This document shows, in pieces, positions 49,901 through 57,646 of a stretch of 64,000 nucleotides of DNA. Each line of letters begins with the position of its first letter. Position 1 is the stretch's first letter. Below the pieces are notes generated by a model. That model saw only the letters and a program-made list of their open reading frames with translations, had not been told where the DNA came from and ran no database searches. Source of the DNA: Apteryx mantelli (lineage: Eukaryota; Chordata; Aves; Apterygiformes; Apterygidae); assembly GCF_036417845.1 (NCBI RefSeq), contig NC_089981.1, positions 80,145,268 to 80,209,267 of the forward strand, read 5' to 3'. A program made the translations under genes and the position numbers.

Positions 49901-52900
49901 TTGCCTTTCCACAGTTACAGCTGGGCCAAGAATTTAATTTTATGTTTCTGACTGAACAGGGGAGGAAAAATCTCAGATTGAAACTTTTTCAGTTTCTAAC
50001 AAAGCTTTTGAATCCCAGATCTAACAGGAGACACTTGACTTTTTTCCCCCCAAATCCCCAAAGATCTTAAGTAGTCTCACCCCAGTTTACTAGAGAATGC
50101 AGAAGTTCCAAAAATATTGCAGATAACTTAAATCTACCTTTCTGTGGCTGAAAATGAAAGGCACATCTGAAAAGTAAAACTGAAAGAAGCTAAGAGGAAA
50201 GAAAAATCGAGATCATTTTGTCCCCATCCAAAAAAAAAAAAAAGAAAGAAAGAAAGAAAAACAGCCTCACCAGTATGGATAGCAAATAGGATGTGTTTCA
50301 AGGTCTTGACACAGTAGACATCACTAGGCACAGGTCAGGGAAGAGTATGCACCAGTCTGTAGTGGCTGGGGCTTTGGGCTAGATCCTCTCACTTCAGCTC
50401 AGACAAGCTGCAGTGGCTGCTGTGGCATGTCCTGAGCAGCAGCCCAAGGCATTCAGGTAAGGGACAGAGCCAAAGTGCACCCTAGGTCTTCTGAACCTTG
50501 GAGCTTGGTTGTGGTTTCTTCCTGCAGGACCTATGGCCCTGTCTCAGGGGCTGGTCCATAGCCGGGTTTCGCCTCGGCGCTTTTGCCCCGTTGTCATTCG
50601 CACCAGGGCAGCAGGTAGCAGGCAGGATAGCATCGCTGCACCTGCCCATGGGCAGGGCAGAGTCAGAGGCCTTCTGCCCTGGCTCATGGGACATGTTGTT
50701 AACACTCATCTCTCTATGCCAGTTAAAAAGGGAGTGGTGAAGCAGGAGGACGTGTGCATCATCGATGCACTGCTGGCCGACATAAGGAAAGGGTTCACGC
50801 TGAGGAAGACAAAGAACAGAAGCGAGGCAGACGCGCTTCCTAAAACCTTGCCAGCAGAGAGCCCAGAGGAGAGCCAGCCTGGTAAGGACACAGACTTGAC
50901 TTTACCTGCAGCTATTCATTCCCATCTGCCTCTAAGCCTAAGCCAAACACACATGCAAGAAGTTTCCAGCATTTGCATTTGGGGCATTTTGTTTAAGAAG
51001 GCTCTGCAGCCAGTGCAATGGAGAAGCAGAGCAGAGCGCCCTGTGCTGTTGCCAGCCAGGCCTGCTCCTGAATTAGCAGCAATACATTCATCATAGCATG
51101 GCCTTGTGCCCACACTGATAAACCCTCTGAGAGGCACGGCCCATGGCTCAGCCACCGTACCATGCTGATGGGGCTCTGATGCTTCTAGACCCACACTGGT
51201 GTCATCTCCACACGAGGTCCCCTGTGCCACTGAGTCTCATTAACACAGCTTGTTACTGCTCTGGAAATCACTGCACCATGCCACAAGTCCACATTTGGGT
51301 GTCTAAAGGAACCTTTAAAAAAAGGACTACAAAACCCCATTTGCAAAAGAATCCAAATCCCAAGACTTTTAGGTACTTGTTAGGAGACAGCCCAAGAGGG
51401 CTTCAGCTTTTTTTTGGCTCATGATCTCAGCGCCAACACTTAGTGCTCATTAGATGAGGAGAAGGGCACTGGCCCACCATAGGGCCTGATCTGTGGCTAT
51501 CCTGGGATGCTCTGCAAGGGCAGGATTAGGATGGAAGAGGCCTCAGTGATGGGGACAGGGAGAGGGTGTTTGAAGTGCTCTTGCAAATCAAGCCAGCAGT
51601 CCCAGCTGGTTCAGGATCTTGCAGACTGGTTCCCTTTTCCTGCTGTAGGCTTTCAGGCACCCCTCTTGCAGCTCCATTGACTTCCATGGAAACCAGCCAG
51701 TTGGCAGCAATGACACATAAACACCTGCTGAAAATGGAGCAGGCGCTTTGCTGTGCTGGAGCCCTGGAGTCCAACTGAGGTGACCACATAGGGTGTAAGA
51801 GGGGGTGTCGCTGTGCTAAGGAAGCAGTTCATCTTTGGCTATACGATAAAATGGTCCTGCCTATGCATAGCTGCTTTAGGTTCAACGTTCCCTGTGCAGG
51901 CAGCTGCAAGCTTGTATCCCAGTGACAGAAACACCTTGGTTGATTTCAAGTGTAATTCTGCAGCTGTGCCTGATCATGTGTTTTTTGTTTAAAGGAAGGA
52001 GCATTAAAGATCCACAAGCAGCAGGAAAACAAATCAGTGATGAGAAAAAGCAAAGCAGCAATGGTCGTCCCTCAGAAAGCACTCCCCCCTCAGACACTGC
52101 CCAAACAGAGGCAGGTAAAGATGTTACAAATGACTCAGCTTCAAACCAGGCATTACCTAAAGAAAACGCTGAAGGAAATTTGCCACCAGAGTGCCAAACT
52201 GAAGGCCCATCTGTAAGCTTGACAGAAGTTGATGGGGCTGGTCAGCCAAAGCAGGGAGCAGGCATGCAGCAGGCAGACAGCTTGGCAAGCCTCCAGGAGA
52301 GCACAAAGAGTGGCACCATCACCTTCTCTGCCACCAGTATAGGCACTGGGATAAAGTTTGCGAGCAGCAGTCTGAGTACTGTTTTGAGAGACCAGCTCAA
52401 TGGGTCCATCTCAGAAGACCAGGACAATGAATCCCATCCTGATGGCTCACAGAGCATCAGGCCAGCTAACGAGCAGATAATCCATCCAAGCAATCCCCAG
52501 CTAAGCGAGAAAGGAGTAGATCCTGGCAGTGCTCAGTCCACTCCCTTTGATGAGGCTCATCAGGCAGAGTCAAAAGAGATGGCGAAGGAAAATGAAGACC
52601 CTGGTACAGACTCACTGTTGGACACCTCTCAAGAGAAGTCCTTCTCAGAGGAGCCAGCCACCGATTCTTCCTGTTCAGCAACACTTCCCCCTGGACAAAC
52701 TTACAGTGACAGGGAAAAGCAAAGAACGTCTGGGAAACGGAAAAAGAAGAAGAGGCACAGCAAAAGCTATACAGGTAGCCTATTTTTTATATAGCGTTCT
52801 GGAACTGAGTTAAATCAAGGAGACTTCCTTGTATGTTTGTATATATCTCTTCCTCCCCACTTAGAGGTCCAGTGCTGTCCATAGGAGGCCCCCTGCCCCT

Positions 52901-54323
52901 GGAGCAACTCTGTTTAATGGAGTTGTTATTTTTTATCTGAGAAAGGTTTAAAAAGAAAACACAAGCACTGTTCATTCTCCTGACATTTTTAAGTTGTTTA
53001 TAAAAGAGTAATGATGAATCAATAATTAAAAAGCCCATTACACATATGCAGTAAAGATGGCAATAAGCACATCTGTCAAATGCGCTAAAGACAGCTACAA
53101 GCCATGGTTATGTGCAAGCAAGAGCTCCATTAGACTCCAGAGCAGTGATTAAGAGCAGTTAATACTGGGTGCTTAATCAGCGATCACCCCCTCTCTACTA
53201 TTTATAAACACATAAAGCCAGCAACATAAGCACTGCTGTGATTTTTTTTCCCCTCATAAGCCTTGTTGCAAGAGCTTTTTGCCTGCAATAACTGGAAAAC
53301 ATGCCCCAAGTGTACTTCAGGGAGCTCCTTCTTAACATCAGGCCTTTGAGCTGCAGGATGGGGGTACAAAGCCAACAAGTAAAAATAGCGTCTCGCTGAT
53401 GCTTGCACAAAGAACTGTGTTCAGCAGGCTGAATCGATCCCTTGTCCTGGGCTGCCCACTCATTCAGGAGCGAGCGGGTCGCCCCTTCTCTGTGCTCCTT
53501 GCTGCCTCCCAGCAGGAACCACTGCCCATGGGAAAGATGGAGCCCACCCAGGTCCTGGGGTCAAGCAAATGGGCAGGCAAGTGGTGGAAGAAGGAATTTT
53601 TCCTTCCAAAGAAGGTGGAGGAGAAAGGAAAGGAGGGTTTGAATACCCACCGCTGAGGAAGATAACATGATCTGAGCATCTACCACAAAGGGGCTTACGC
53701 CTATGTTGCTGCCATGCCTCAGGGCCGTAATCATTCATGTTTCTAAACAGGCCAGTTTCCCCTACTTAAAAACAAGCCACAAAACAGAAGTGGTTTCCCA
53801 GAGCAGTGGTTCCCAAACTTTCATTCTCCGGAGACTTTTCTGGAATGGGGATAAATTTCTCCTGGATCTCTTATTTCCCGCCTGGCCCAGATTCCCCGTT
53901 CCCTGACAGTTTCAGGTGCTCTCCCTGCCCCATAGCTTCTCCATTCCCAAAAGCAGCAGAAGTGGAGAGGCTGAGGATGGGGGGAATTCCTTGCCCTGCC
54001 CTTCCCGGGAGGTAATAGAAGAAGCTGCAGCAAAGGGAACACTCCACACTCCCAGCCCTCAATGCTTTTCTGACATCTGTAATGAATATTTCTGGCTTAA
54101 GGAACAGACCCCTCCACAAAAGCCATGGGGCTCCCTAGCACCCAGGGATTGCATTTTAAGAACCTCTCTGCTCCTAGATAATGGGCTTATCCTAAGAAGT
54201 TTCCTGTTGTTACATTTGCCTTGCCATGATCACTTATATTTAGTGTCTCTCTTTCATTTAAAAGCAGAGGTTGACACTGATACTGGAGATAATAAAACAA
54301 AAAAAGGTTGTGTGGTACAATGA
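34540..54323 (+). CDS. INF2: Inverted formin 2 (INF2), full spliced coding region, CAAX isoform, 1311 residues predicted
   Basis: INF2 is a formin that nucleates and elongates actin filaments and, unusually, also severs and depolymerises them. The prenylated form acts on the endoplasmic reticulum, where its actin promotes mitochondrial constriction. Twenty-one coding exons (listed separately) join without a frame break into 3936 nt including the stop. Visible in order: DID-type N-terminus (about 1-330); FH1 with [11 protein letters not shown] repeats (about 431-552); FH2 from KKLNWQKLP (about 587) through [17 protein letters not shown] to the FRDLF segment; a basic/acidic helical stretch (947-980); the WH2-like DAD with [15 protein letters not shown] (about 991-1005); an acidic Ser/Gln-rich tail; and C-terminal CVVQ. 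The human protein is about 1250 residues. The ATG at 34540 has A at -3 and gives the expected [20 protein letters not shown] start. In humans, DID mutations cause focal segmental glomerulosclerosis and Charcot-Marie-Tooth disease. Confidence 0.95.
34934..36405. other. INF2 intron 2
   Basis: A 1.47-kb intron with GT-AG ends and a long T/C tract before the acceptor. It has a short GA repeat near 35362-35378. Nothing else recognised. Confidence 0.8.
36406..36521 (+). CDS. INF2: INF2 exon 3 (residues 132-170)
   Basis: Encodes [20 protein letters not shown] and the segment ending DALDHYK, part of the DID. The acceptor is a long pyrimidine run then CAG. The exon must end after AAG at 36521, because only that joins in frame to exon 4; the intron therefore starts GCAAGT, a non-canonical GC donor. 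Phase 0 at the end. Confidence 0.93.
36522..37102 (+). other. INF2: INF2 intron 3, GC-AG type
   Basis: The intron begins AAG/GCAAGT and ends TTAACAG. The nearest GT (36526) would add 4 nt and lead to a stop codon within exon 4. The flanking donor bases match the tight consensus typical of GC introns. Confidence 0.85.
37103..37262 (+). CDS. INF2: INF2 exon 4 (residues 171-223)
   Basis: Encodes [20 protein letters not shown] and on to [11 protein letters not shown], the core of the DID; most human kidney-disease substitutions lie in this part of the protein. Donor CATAG then GTAAGA. Phase 1 at the end. Confidence 0.95.
37263..38096. other. INF2 intron 4
   Basis: GT-AG intron of about 0.83 kb. 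No recognised element. Confidence 0.75.
38097..38130 (+). CDS. INF2: INF2 exon 5, 34-nt small exon (residues 224-234)
   Basis: Encodes [11 protein letters not shown], which matches the family sequence at this point. The acceptor is TTGTTCTCAG, the donor AAG then GTAAGG. It enters in phase 1 and leaves in phase 2. Skipping it would shift the frame. Confidence 0.93.
38131..39196. other. INF2 intron 5
   Basis: GT-AG intron of about 1.07 kb. A 77-codon frame at 38214-38444 has no recognisable similarity. No repeat family was identified. Confidence 0.7.
39197..39338 (+). CDS. INF2: INF2 exon 6 (residues 235-282)
   Basis: Encodes [19 protein letters not shown] through EVFSSLFNK, the acidic end of the DID and start of the dimerisation segment. 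Acceptor ATTGCAG, donor AAA then GTAAGT. Phase 0 at the end. The following intron is only 115 nt. Confidence 0.95.
39454..39595 (+). CDS. INF2: INF2 exon 7 (residues 283-329)
   Basis: Encodes [20 protein letters not shown] and continues to NRAILLAND, matching the INF2 segment after the DID. Acceptor TCTTCCAG, donor GACA then GTAAGA. Phase 1 at the end. Confidence 0.95.
39596..40161. other. INF2 intron 7
   Basis: GT-AG intron of 566 nt ending CCTGTTTTTTAG. Nothing recognised. Confidence 0.75.
40162..40977 (+). CDS. INF2: INF2 exon 8, FH1 domain and start of FH2 (residues 330-601)
   Basis: The largest coding exon (816 nt). It starts with the helical [18 protein letters not shown], then a Ser/Pro linker, an uninterrupted proline block near residue 433, and six copies of a 12-residue unit containing [12 protein letters not shown]1 prolines bind profilin-actin and feed it to FH2. 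The exon then enters FH2 with [16 protein letters not shown], a diagnostic formin signature. The donor is GAGAG then GTGCGT (GT at 40978). Phase 1 at the end. Confidence 0.95.
40614..40829 (+). repeat. INF2: Six tandem 36-bp repeats coding the FH1 [11 protein letters not shown] units
   Basis: Unit starts fall at 40614, 40650, 40686, 40722, 40758 and 40794. Each codes (V/I)[10 protein letters not shown](G/A). All copies have the same length, so copy-number change keeps the reading frame. Units 4, 5 and 6 are almost identical in nucleotide sequence, which points to recent duplication. Confidence 0.93.
40978..42359. other. INF2 intron 8
   Basis: GT-AG intron of about 1.38 kb ending CTTTTTTCAG. 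No repeat family recognised. Confidence 0.7.
42360..42505 (+). CDS. INF2: INF2 exon 9 (residues 602-650), FH2
   Basis: Encodes [20 protein letters not shown] and [11 protein letters not shown], the FH2 lasso and linker region in which formins carry a conserved hydrophobic actin-binding residue. Donor GAG then GTGAGG. Phase 0. The next intron is 86 nt. Confidence 0.95.
42592..42653 (+). CDS. INF2: INF2 exon 10 (residues 651-670), FH2
   Basis: Encodes [20 protein letters not shown], an almost invariant INF2 segment. Acceptor TTTAATGAAG, donor AATG then GTAAGA. Phase 2 at the end. Confidence 0.95.
42654..43280. other. INF2 intron 10
   Basis: A 627-nt GT-AG intron. It carries the MIR-like SINE described separately and a T-run at 42990-43000. 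Confidence 0.75.
42873..43148 (-). mobile_element. MIR-like SINE relic, apparently interrupted
   Basis: The plus strand at 42873-42904 reads like the antisense MIR core ('cattttacagagaag', 'ggcacagag'). 43056-43148 resembles the antisense tRNA-like part ('ggggatttgaat', 'ttccaagtcc', 'ggttaatcactg'). Between them is about 150 bp that starts with a stretch like a CR1 3' end ('gatttaggttg', 'ccctctgtggag'). Both assignments rest on short matches. Confidence 0.4.
43281..43383 (+). CDS. INF2: INF2 exon 11 (residues 671-705), FH2
   Basis: Encodes [20 protein letters not shown] and [14 protein letters not shown], a strongly conserved part of the FH2 core. Acceptor CTCTCTGCAG, donor GAG then GTCAGG. 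Phase 0. The following intron is only 85 nt. Confidence 0.95.
43469..43554 (+). CDS. INF2: INF2 exon 12 (residues 706-733), FH2
   Basis: Encodes [20 protein letters not shown] followed by YLLLLQIS. Acceptor CCTCATTAG, donor CCAG then GTAAGG. Phase 2 at the end. Confidence 0.95.
43555..44104. other. INF2 intron 12
   Basis: A 550-nt GT-AG intron ending CTCCTTCCTTAG. Nothing recognised. Confidence 0.75.
44105..44205 (+). CDS. INF2: INF2 exon 13 (residues 734-767), FH2
   Basis: Encodes [20 protein letters not shown] and [13 protein letters not shown]. Donor GAAG then GTAAAT. Phase 1 at the end. Confidence 0.95.
44206..45848. other. INF2 intron 13
   Basis: The intron is about 1.64 kb with GT-AG ends and a ten-T tract before the acceptor. 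A short AAAG repeat lies near 45634. No repeat family recognised. Confidence 0.7.
45849..45919 (+). CDS. INF2: INF2 exon 14 (residues 768-791), FH2
   Basis: Encodes [20 protein letters not shown] then FLNY. This contains the GNFLN(Y) signature, the best-conserved motif of FH2 domains. Acceptor TTTTTTTCAG, donor TAT then GTAAGG. Phase 0. Confidence 0.95.
46041..46148 (+). CDS. INF2: INF2 exon 15 (residues 792-827), FH2
   Basis: Encodes [20 protein letters not shown] and [16 protein letters not shown]. It continues the FH2 signature and carries the lysine-rich actin-contact region after GNFLN. Acceptor TGTCTTGCAG, donor GAG then GTACCA. Phase 0. Confidence 0.95.
46149..47149. other. INF2 intron 15
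   Basis: A 1.0-kb GT-AG intron. It contains a T-run at 46598-46615 and an old CR1 fragment (separate entry). Confidence 0.7.
46765..46945 (-). mobile_element. Short old CR1 LINE fragment
   Basis: The plus strand 'ccataggaactgtcagactg' (46780), a 'catcaaaccag' block, 'ccatggccaacagtaggcca' (46817) and 'agtaagataagaacagagc' match the same CR1 landmarks as the copy at 8.2 kb, antisense. Degraded; ends approximate. Confidence 0.5.
47150..47220 (+). CDS. INF2: INF2 exon 16 (residues 828-850), FH2
   Basis: Encodes [20 protein letters not shown] then KAAG. Acceptor CTGCTTCAG, donor CAGG then GTAAAA. Phase 2 at the end. Confidence 0.94.
47221..47895. other. INF2 intron 16
   Basis: A 675-nt GT-AG intron with an A-rich run near 47248-47267. 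Nothing else recognised. Confidence 0.75.
47896..48016 (+). CDS. INF2: INF2 exon 17 (residues 851-891), FH2
   Basis: Encodes [20 protein letters not shown] followed by [20 protein letters not shown], a helical FH2 segment. Acceptor GTTTTTTCAG, donor CAG then GTCAGT. Phase 0. Confidence 0.95.
48017..48594. other. INF2 intron 17
   Basis: A 578-nt GT-AG intron. Nothing recognised. Confidence 0.75.
48595..48759 (+). CDS. INF2: INF2 exon 18 (residues 892-946), end of FH2
   Basis: Encodes [20 protein letters not shown], then [20 protein letters not shown] and [10 protein letters not shown], the C-terminal helices of FH2. The donor, AAG then GTTGGC, is weak: T at +3 and G at +4. The frame and the protein match still place the boundary here. 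Confidence 0.93.
48760..49615. other. INF2 intron 18
   Basis: An 856-nt intron with a weak GT donor and a TAACTGCAG acceptor. No repeat family recognised. Confidence 0.7.
49616..49718 (+). CDS. INF2: INF2 exon 19 (residues 947-980), charged helix
   Basis: Encodes [20 protein letters not shown] then [14 protein letters not shown], a highly charged helical connector after FH2. The donor is GTCA then GTAAGT (GT at 49719). Phase 1 at the end. Confidence 0.94.
49719..50722. other. INF2 intron 19
   Basis: A 1.0-kb GT-AG intron. It holds an A-run followed by GAAA repeats at 50229-50261. A tract that looks coding at 50509-50720 reads into exon 20 only because no stop intervenes. Confidence 0.7.
50229..50261. 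repeat. Poly-A then GAAA microsatellite in intron 19
   Basis: About 15 A residues are followed by four to five GAAA units. Confidence 0.9.
50723..50881 (+). CDS. INF2: INF2 exon 20 (residues 981-1033), WH2-like DAD
   Basis: Encodes [20 protein letters not shown] and [14 protein letters not shown]. The [12 protein letters not shown] segment is the autoregulatory motif of INF2, which also binds actin monomer like a WH2 domain and is needed for filament severing and depolymerisation. Acceptor CTATGCCAG, donor CCTG then GTAAGG. Phase 1 at the end. Confidence 0.95.
50882..51994. other. INF2 intron 20
   Basis: A 1.1-kb GT-AG intron ending TTTTTTGTTTAAAG. Nothing recognised. Confidence 0.75.
51995..52774 (+). 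CDS. INF2: INF2 exon 21, disordered acidic tail (residues 1034-1293)
   Basis: A 780-nt exon coding a Ser/Gln/Glu-rich region of low predicted structure. It closes with [18 protein letters not shown] and a lysine-rich [14 protein letters not shown] stretch that could act as a polybasic membrane-binding or nuclear-targeting patch next to the C-terminus. Conservation with the mammalian protein, as I remember it, is clear only near this end. The donor is ACAG then GTAGCC (GT at 52775). Phase 1 at the end. Confidence 0.92.
52775..54267. other. INF2 intron 21
   Basis: A 1.5-kb GT-AG intron, with a possible hAT-type element (separate entry) ending about 96 bp before the acceptor of the CAAX exon. 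Confidence 0.75.
53804..54171. mobile_element. Possible non-autonomous hAT-type DNA transposon
   Basis: The left end reads CAGTGGTTCCCAAACTTT. The complement of the right end reads CAGAGAGGTTCTTAAAAT, after one flanking base. Both resemble the CAG-GGTTCTCAAAC ends of Charlie-type hAT elements. The flanks TCCCAGAG and TCCTAGAT could be an 8-bp target duplication with two changes. The ends are imperfect and no family was confirmed. Confidence 0.35.
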
Positions 54324-54324
54324 G
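54268..54324 (+). CDS. INF2: INF2 exon 22, alternative CAAX exon (residues 1294-1311)
   Basis: Encodes [18 protein letters not shown] and then TGA (54321-54323). CVVQ is a CAAX box; human INF2 has an equivalent DDNKTKK...CVIQ end that is prenylated and directs the protein to the ER. The acceptor is AAAGCAG. A good donor follows one base after the stop (GAG then GTATGT, GT at 54325), so this is a 57-nt cassette exon that can be skipped. Confidence 0.93.
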
Positions 54325-57300
54325 GTATGTAAACTTGCAAAGGCATTTTTTTGTAAACTAACCATAGCATTGGGACTTTACAAACTTAATCAGTACTTGG
54401 CATATCAGCTACGCTTTTTGTCTTTGTGTCTAATCAGAAATACATTTAAAACAAATTTGTTGCTCTGATTCTTACTCTCCAAGGGGTTGATCTTGCGTTG
54501 AGTGGAGTCAGTGCTGCTCTCCCCACGACGCAGGGTCATATCCCACGTCTGTCTTCTGTGTCAGCAGCAGCCAACCTGCCTTTCCCTGCAGATAATTAAA
54601 AGTTATTATTCTAACCAAGTGAATCCAGCTTCATGTGATAAACAAAGTCTTTGCTTTGATCCAGTTATTGTCTCAAAAATTGTAAAAAAATGCAATTTCA
54701 GTACATGCTTCTTGCAAAAAACGTTTGGTTTGCTTTCAGGGTAGCCACTTTCTACAGCACTGTTTAAGTATGAGCATGTGGTATATGGAATAAAACAGTG
54801 GATCTGGGGAGAAATACTCTTTGGGGCAAGATACCAGCTCCAACTCAAAGCCAGATTCAATGTCAGAATCCTGTTTTGACACACAAAGGAGTTAATTGGA
54901 GCAAAACTTGTAAACTCAGTTTCAAATAAGAACATGTGTATCACATCCCTTGCATCCTTCACTGATGTTGGGAACATACAGTTGCTCATCACAAGAAAAC
55001 TTTGGGAGTCCCGCCCACAAGACTTTTATGAAAGTTTGCCTGAATTTATAGCAAGTGGAAAGAAAAAGCAAGAAACAGAAACAAAACGTCCACTGTACTG
55101 AAATTGCATAGTTACTTGTTGCCCTTTCCATTCTGATGAGCATCTCTTATGAAATGAATCAATGATGCCAAATCTCTCACGGTCTCATTTCACGAAAGGA
55201 ATGTGTTTAGTCCTCGGCATCCCCCGTGTCTGGGTACGTGAGCCAAGCAGGGCCACGCTGCTCCCTTGCAGCCTGAGGCCTCCCTGCCTCCGTCCCCTCT
55301 CTTGGGAGACTGGAACGGACGAAGCCCGGCGGGATTTCCGCGTAGGGTTAATTTTGTCCTGCACTTGCAGCCTGATCTCTGGCAACAGAAAATCAGCTCT
55401 GTCGTGGGTAGTTGCATTCCAGGCTACTCCTGGCCTCCTCTTGGCCCCTTTCGTGCCACACCACAGATTTACATCAAGAGGGAAAGGGAAGTTGTTTTCT
55501 TTAAGAATCCTAATGAAGATTTACAGCAAGAGCAGAAAATAGTAGCCATGAGGCAGAGGGAAGAAGCAAGCCTGGACCAGTGATCGTGCTAGACAGGGAG
55601 GGAAGCTGAAACTGTGAGTTAGGTATAACATTGAATATGTATGTTTTATGCAGAGGGATTCCATGCAGGCTTGAAAAAGAATCATATTTGAAAACAAAAC
55701 AAAGCAAAGACACAAGTTGCTTTGAATTCTCCTTTGAAGACATAGGAAAGCAACAGAGAGGGATGCATTGAAAACCAGTACCTTTATGAAGTGGCTGAGT
55801 AACTTCAGGCAGGAAGGCAGGAGTTTAAGCACATCCTGGAAATGCGATGCCCAGCTGCAGCCGTATCCTGCCGGCAGTGCCCTCGAGTGCTCCAGCACTG
55901 GGAGGACAGGGACGAGCAGCCCCTTCAAATCTGCAATTCCCTTTTTCCTCTCCTCCCACCTTTATGTCATTTGCACATGTATATTAAAAAAGGGAGGGGA
56001 TCAGTATCTTCCTGCAAAGAGACTGCGGAGTTTGAGAATCCTTTTTTTGTTTGTTTTAGTTTAATTCCAGAGAACCAGATGTTTCACCTCTGTTACTGTT
56101 GCATGAAGGGAGGGAAAGGGTATGGAAAGGCCCTCCCTTATTTGGTAATCAACATTTGCCTGCCAGAGCCCTCCTCAAAAGGACTTTCACTGAGTCAGGT
56201 TCGCAAAGTTGAACAAAATAAACAATTTATTAAAGTGACAGATCCAACAGGTTCAGGATTGCTGGTGATAAATGCACTCAATGCAACAAATTTACTTTTT
56301 GAGCTCAAACTGATAATAAGCGCTTTCAACAATGGTATTTTTCCCGGGGTAACGTCTGACGTTGTCGGAGGCACAAACCTTACCAAAAAGGCATCCCTGT
56401 TTTGGGGAGGAGAGAGGTCCAGGCCCGTCAACCCATCCGTAGGTTGGTGTTCTCGTCCTCCTCAAAACGGAGGCAGGTTTATGCGCTGAATTTGTAATCT
56501 TGACAAGGTGGGGCTGAGTCAAACACTGTGGGATGACTGGTCCTTGTGGAGCTCAGCAGAGGGTGTCATTGGCTGCTGGCCTTTTTCTTTTTTGCCCTTA
56601 GCAACAACACCAGGCTGCAAGACTCTCGCCTTGCCCCAGGCGTCATTTTGGGTGGAGCAATGTCAAGTGGTGAGACCTCCACCTCACCCTGGGCATTGCC
56701 TCACCGGCATGGGCATCAGACTGCAAATCATCCTTTGCATCCGCTGTTTACCCCTGGCAGGGATGATCACAGATGATCATAGACCATTATCCCACAACCT
56801 CCCCTTCTGCAGGCTCAGTGTCATCTGCAGGCTGTGTTCTAATGGACCATGGGAATGTAATCAGGCTGACGCTCGTCTTTCTGTATGGTCTTTGCCTTCA
56901 TGTCTGTCATTAGAAATAGTATTTCCTTCAGTTATTATGTAGGAGAGGACCTTAAAAATGACAGTATACAACCTCGTCTTCTGGCAGTCCTAACTCCCTC
57001 AAGGAACACCTCTGGGCACCTGGGAGACTACACACAGGCACAGGAGCAGGGCTGAACTCAGCACTGCAATTTTTCTACATTTGGCTCAGCAGGAAATTTC
57101 CTTTGTGCCCTGTGAATCTCTCTTCCCTCCAGCCAGGGCCCAGCTGTGCTCGCCCTTACAACGTACAAACAAGCTGGGCAGATGCCCTACATCCACGTGA
57201 AATGACAAATAAGAATTCCATTTCGCAATGGTTTACGACGACACCCCTGCCTAAACCATTGGCAAAAAAATGCCAGTTCCTCTTTCACAGACAACAGAAT

Positions 57301-57620
57301 CATCTTCTAAATTTAGTAAGTTTAGTAATTTAAAATGTAGAAGCATATTGCAACATTCTGCTTGGAAAATGCAAGATTCGCTTACTGGATTGAACGAGTG
57401 CCTAGCTGCAAAGCAGTTAGCTAAATTCTTGAACATTAGAATCAGTTCCCTAAAAGTACGTGAGGCTTTTAAGTAAAAAAAAATTTAGATCTACCAGTTT
57501 TTAACTTATCTGATGCTGGTTTCCCTAGTAGCACCCTGGCCATTAGATACACACACATGCAAAACCACACAGCTTCATTTTACAGTTGTGAATACTTTGT
57601 ATTTCCCTCTCCTCCTGCAG
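54325..57620. other. INF2 intron 22
   Basis: A 3.3-kb GT-AG intron ending CTCTCCTCCTGCAG. No repeat family or extra exon was recognised. Confidence 0.7.
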
Positions 57621-57646
57621 GTGTCACAGCAAGGCAGAAGAAATAA
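57621..57646 (+). CDS. INF2: INF2 exon 23, alternative C-terminus without CAAX
   Basis: When exon 21 joins directly here the frame reads GVTARQKK and stops at TAA (57644-57646), giving a predicted 1301-residue cytosolic form. Mammals likewise make a non-CAAX INF2 with a short basic end by skipping the CAAX exon. When exon 22 is included, this exon is entirely 3' UTR. Confidence 0.85.

Noticed and set aside
50509..50722. Open frame upstream of exon 20 that reads into it
   Set aside because: The sequence before 50723 does not resemble INF2, and an AG acceptor at 50721-50722 gives the expected protein join from exon 19.
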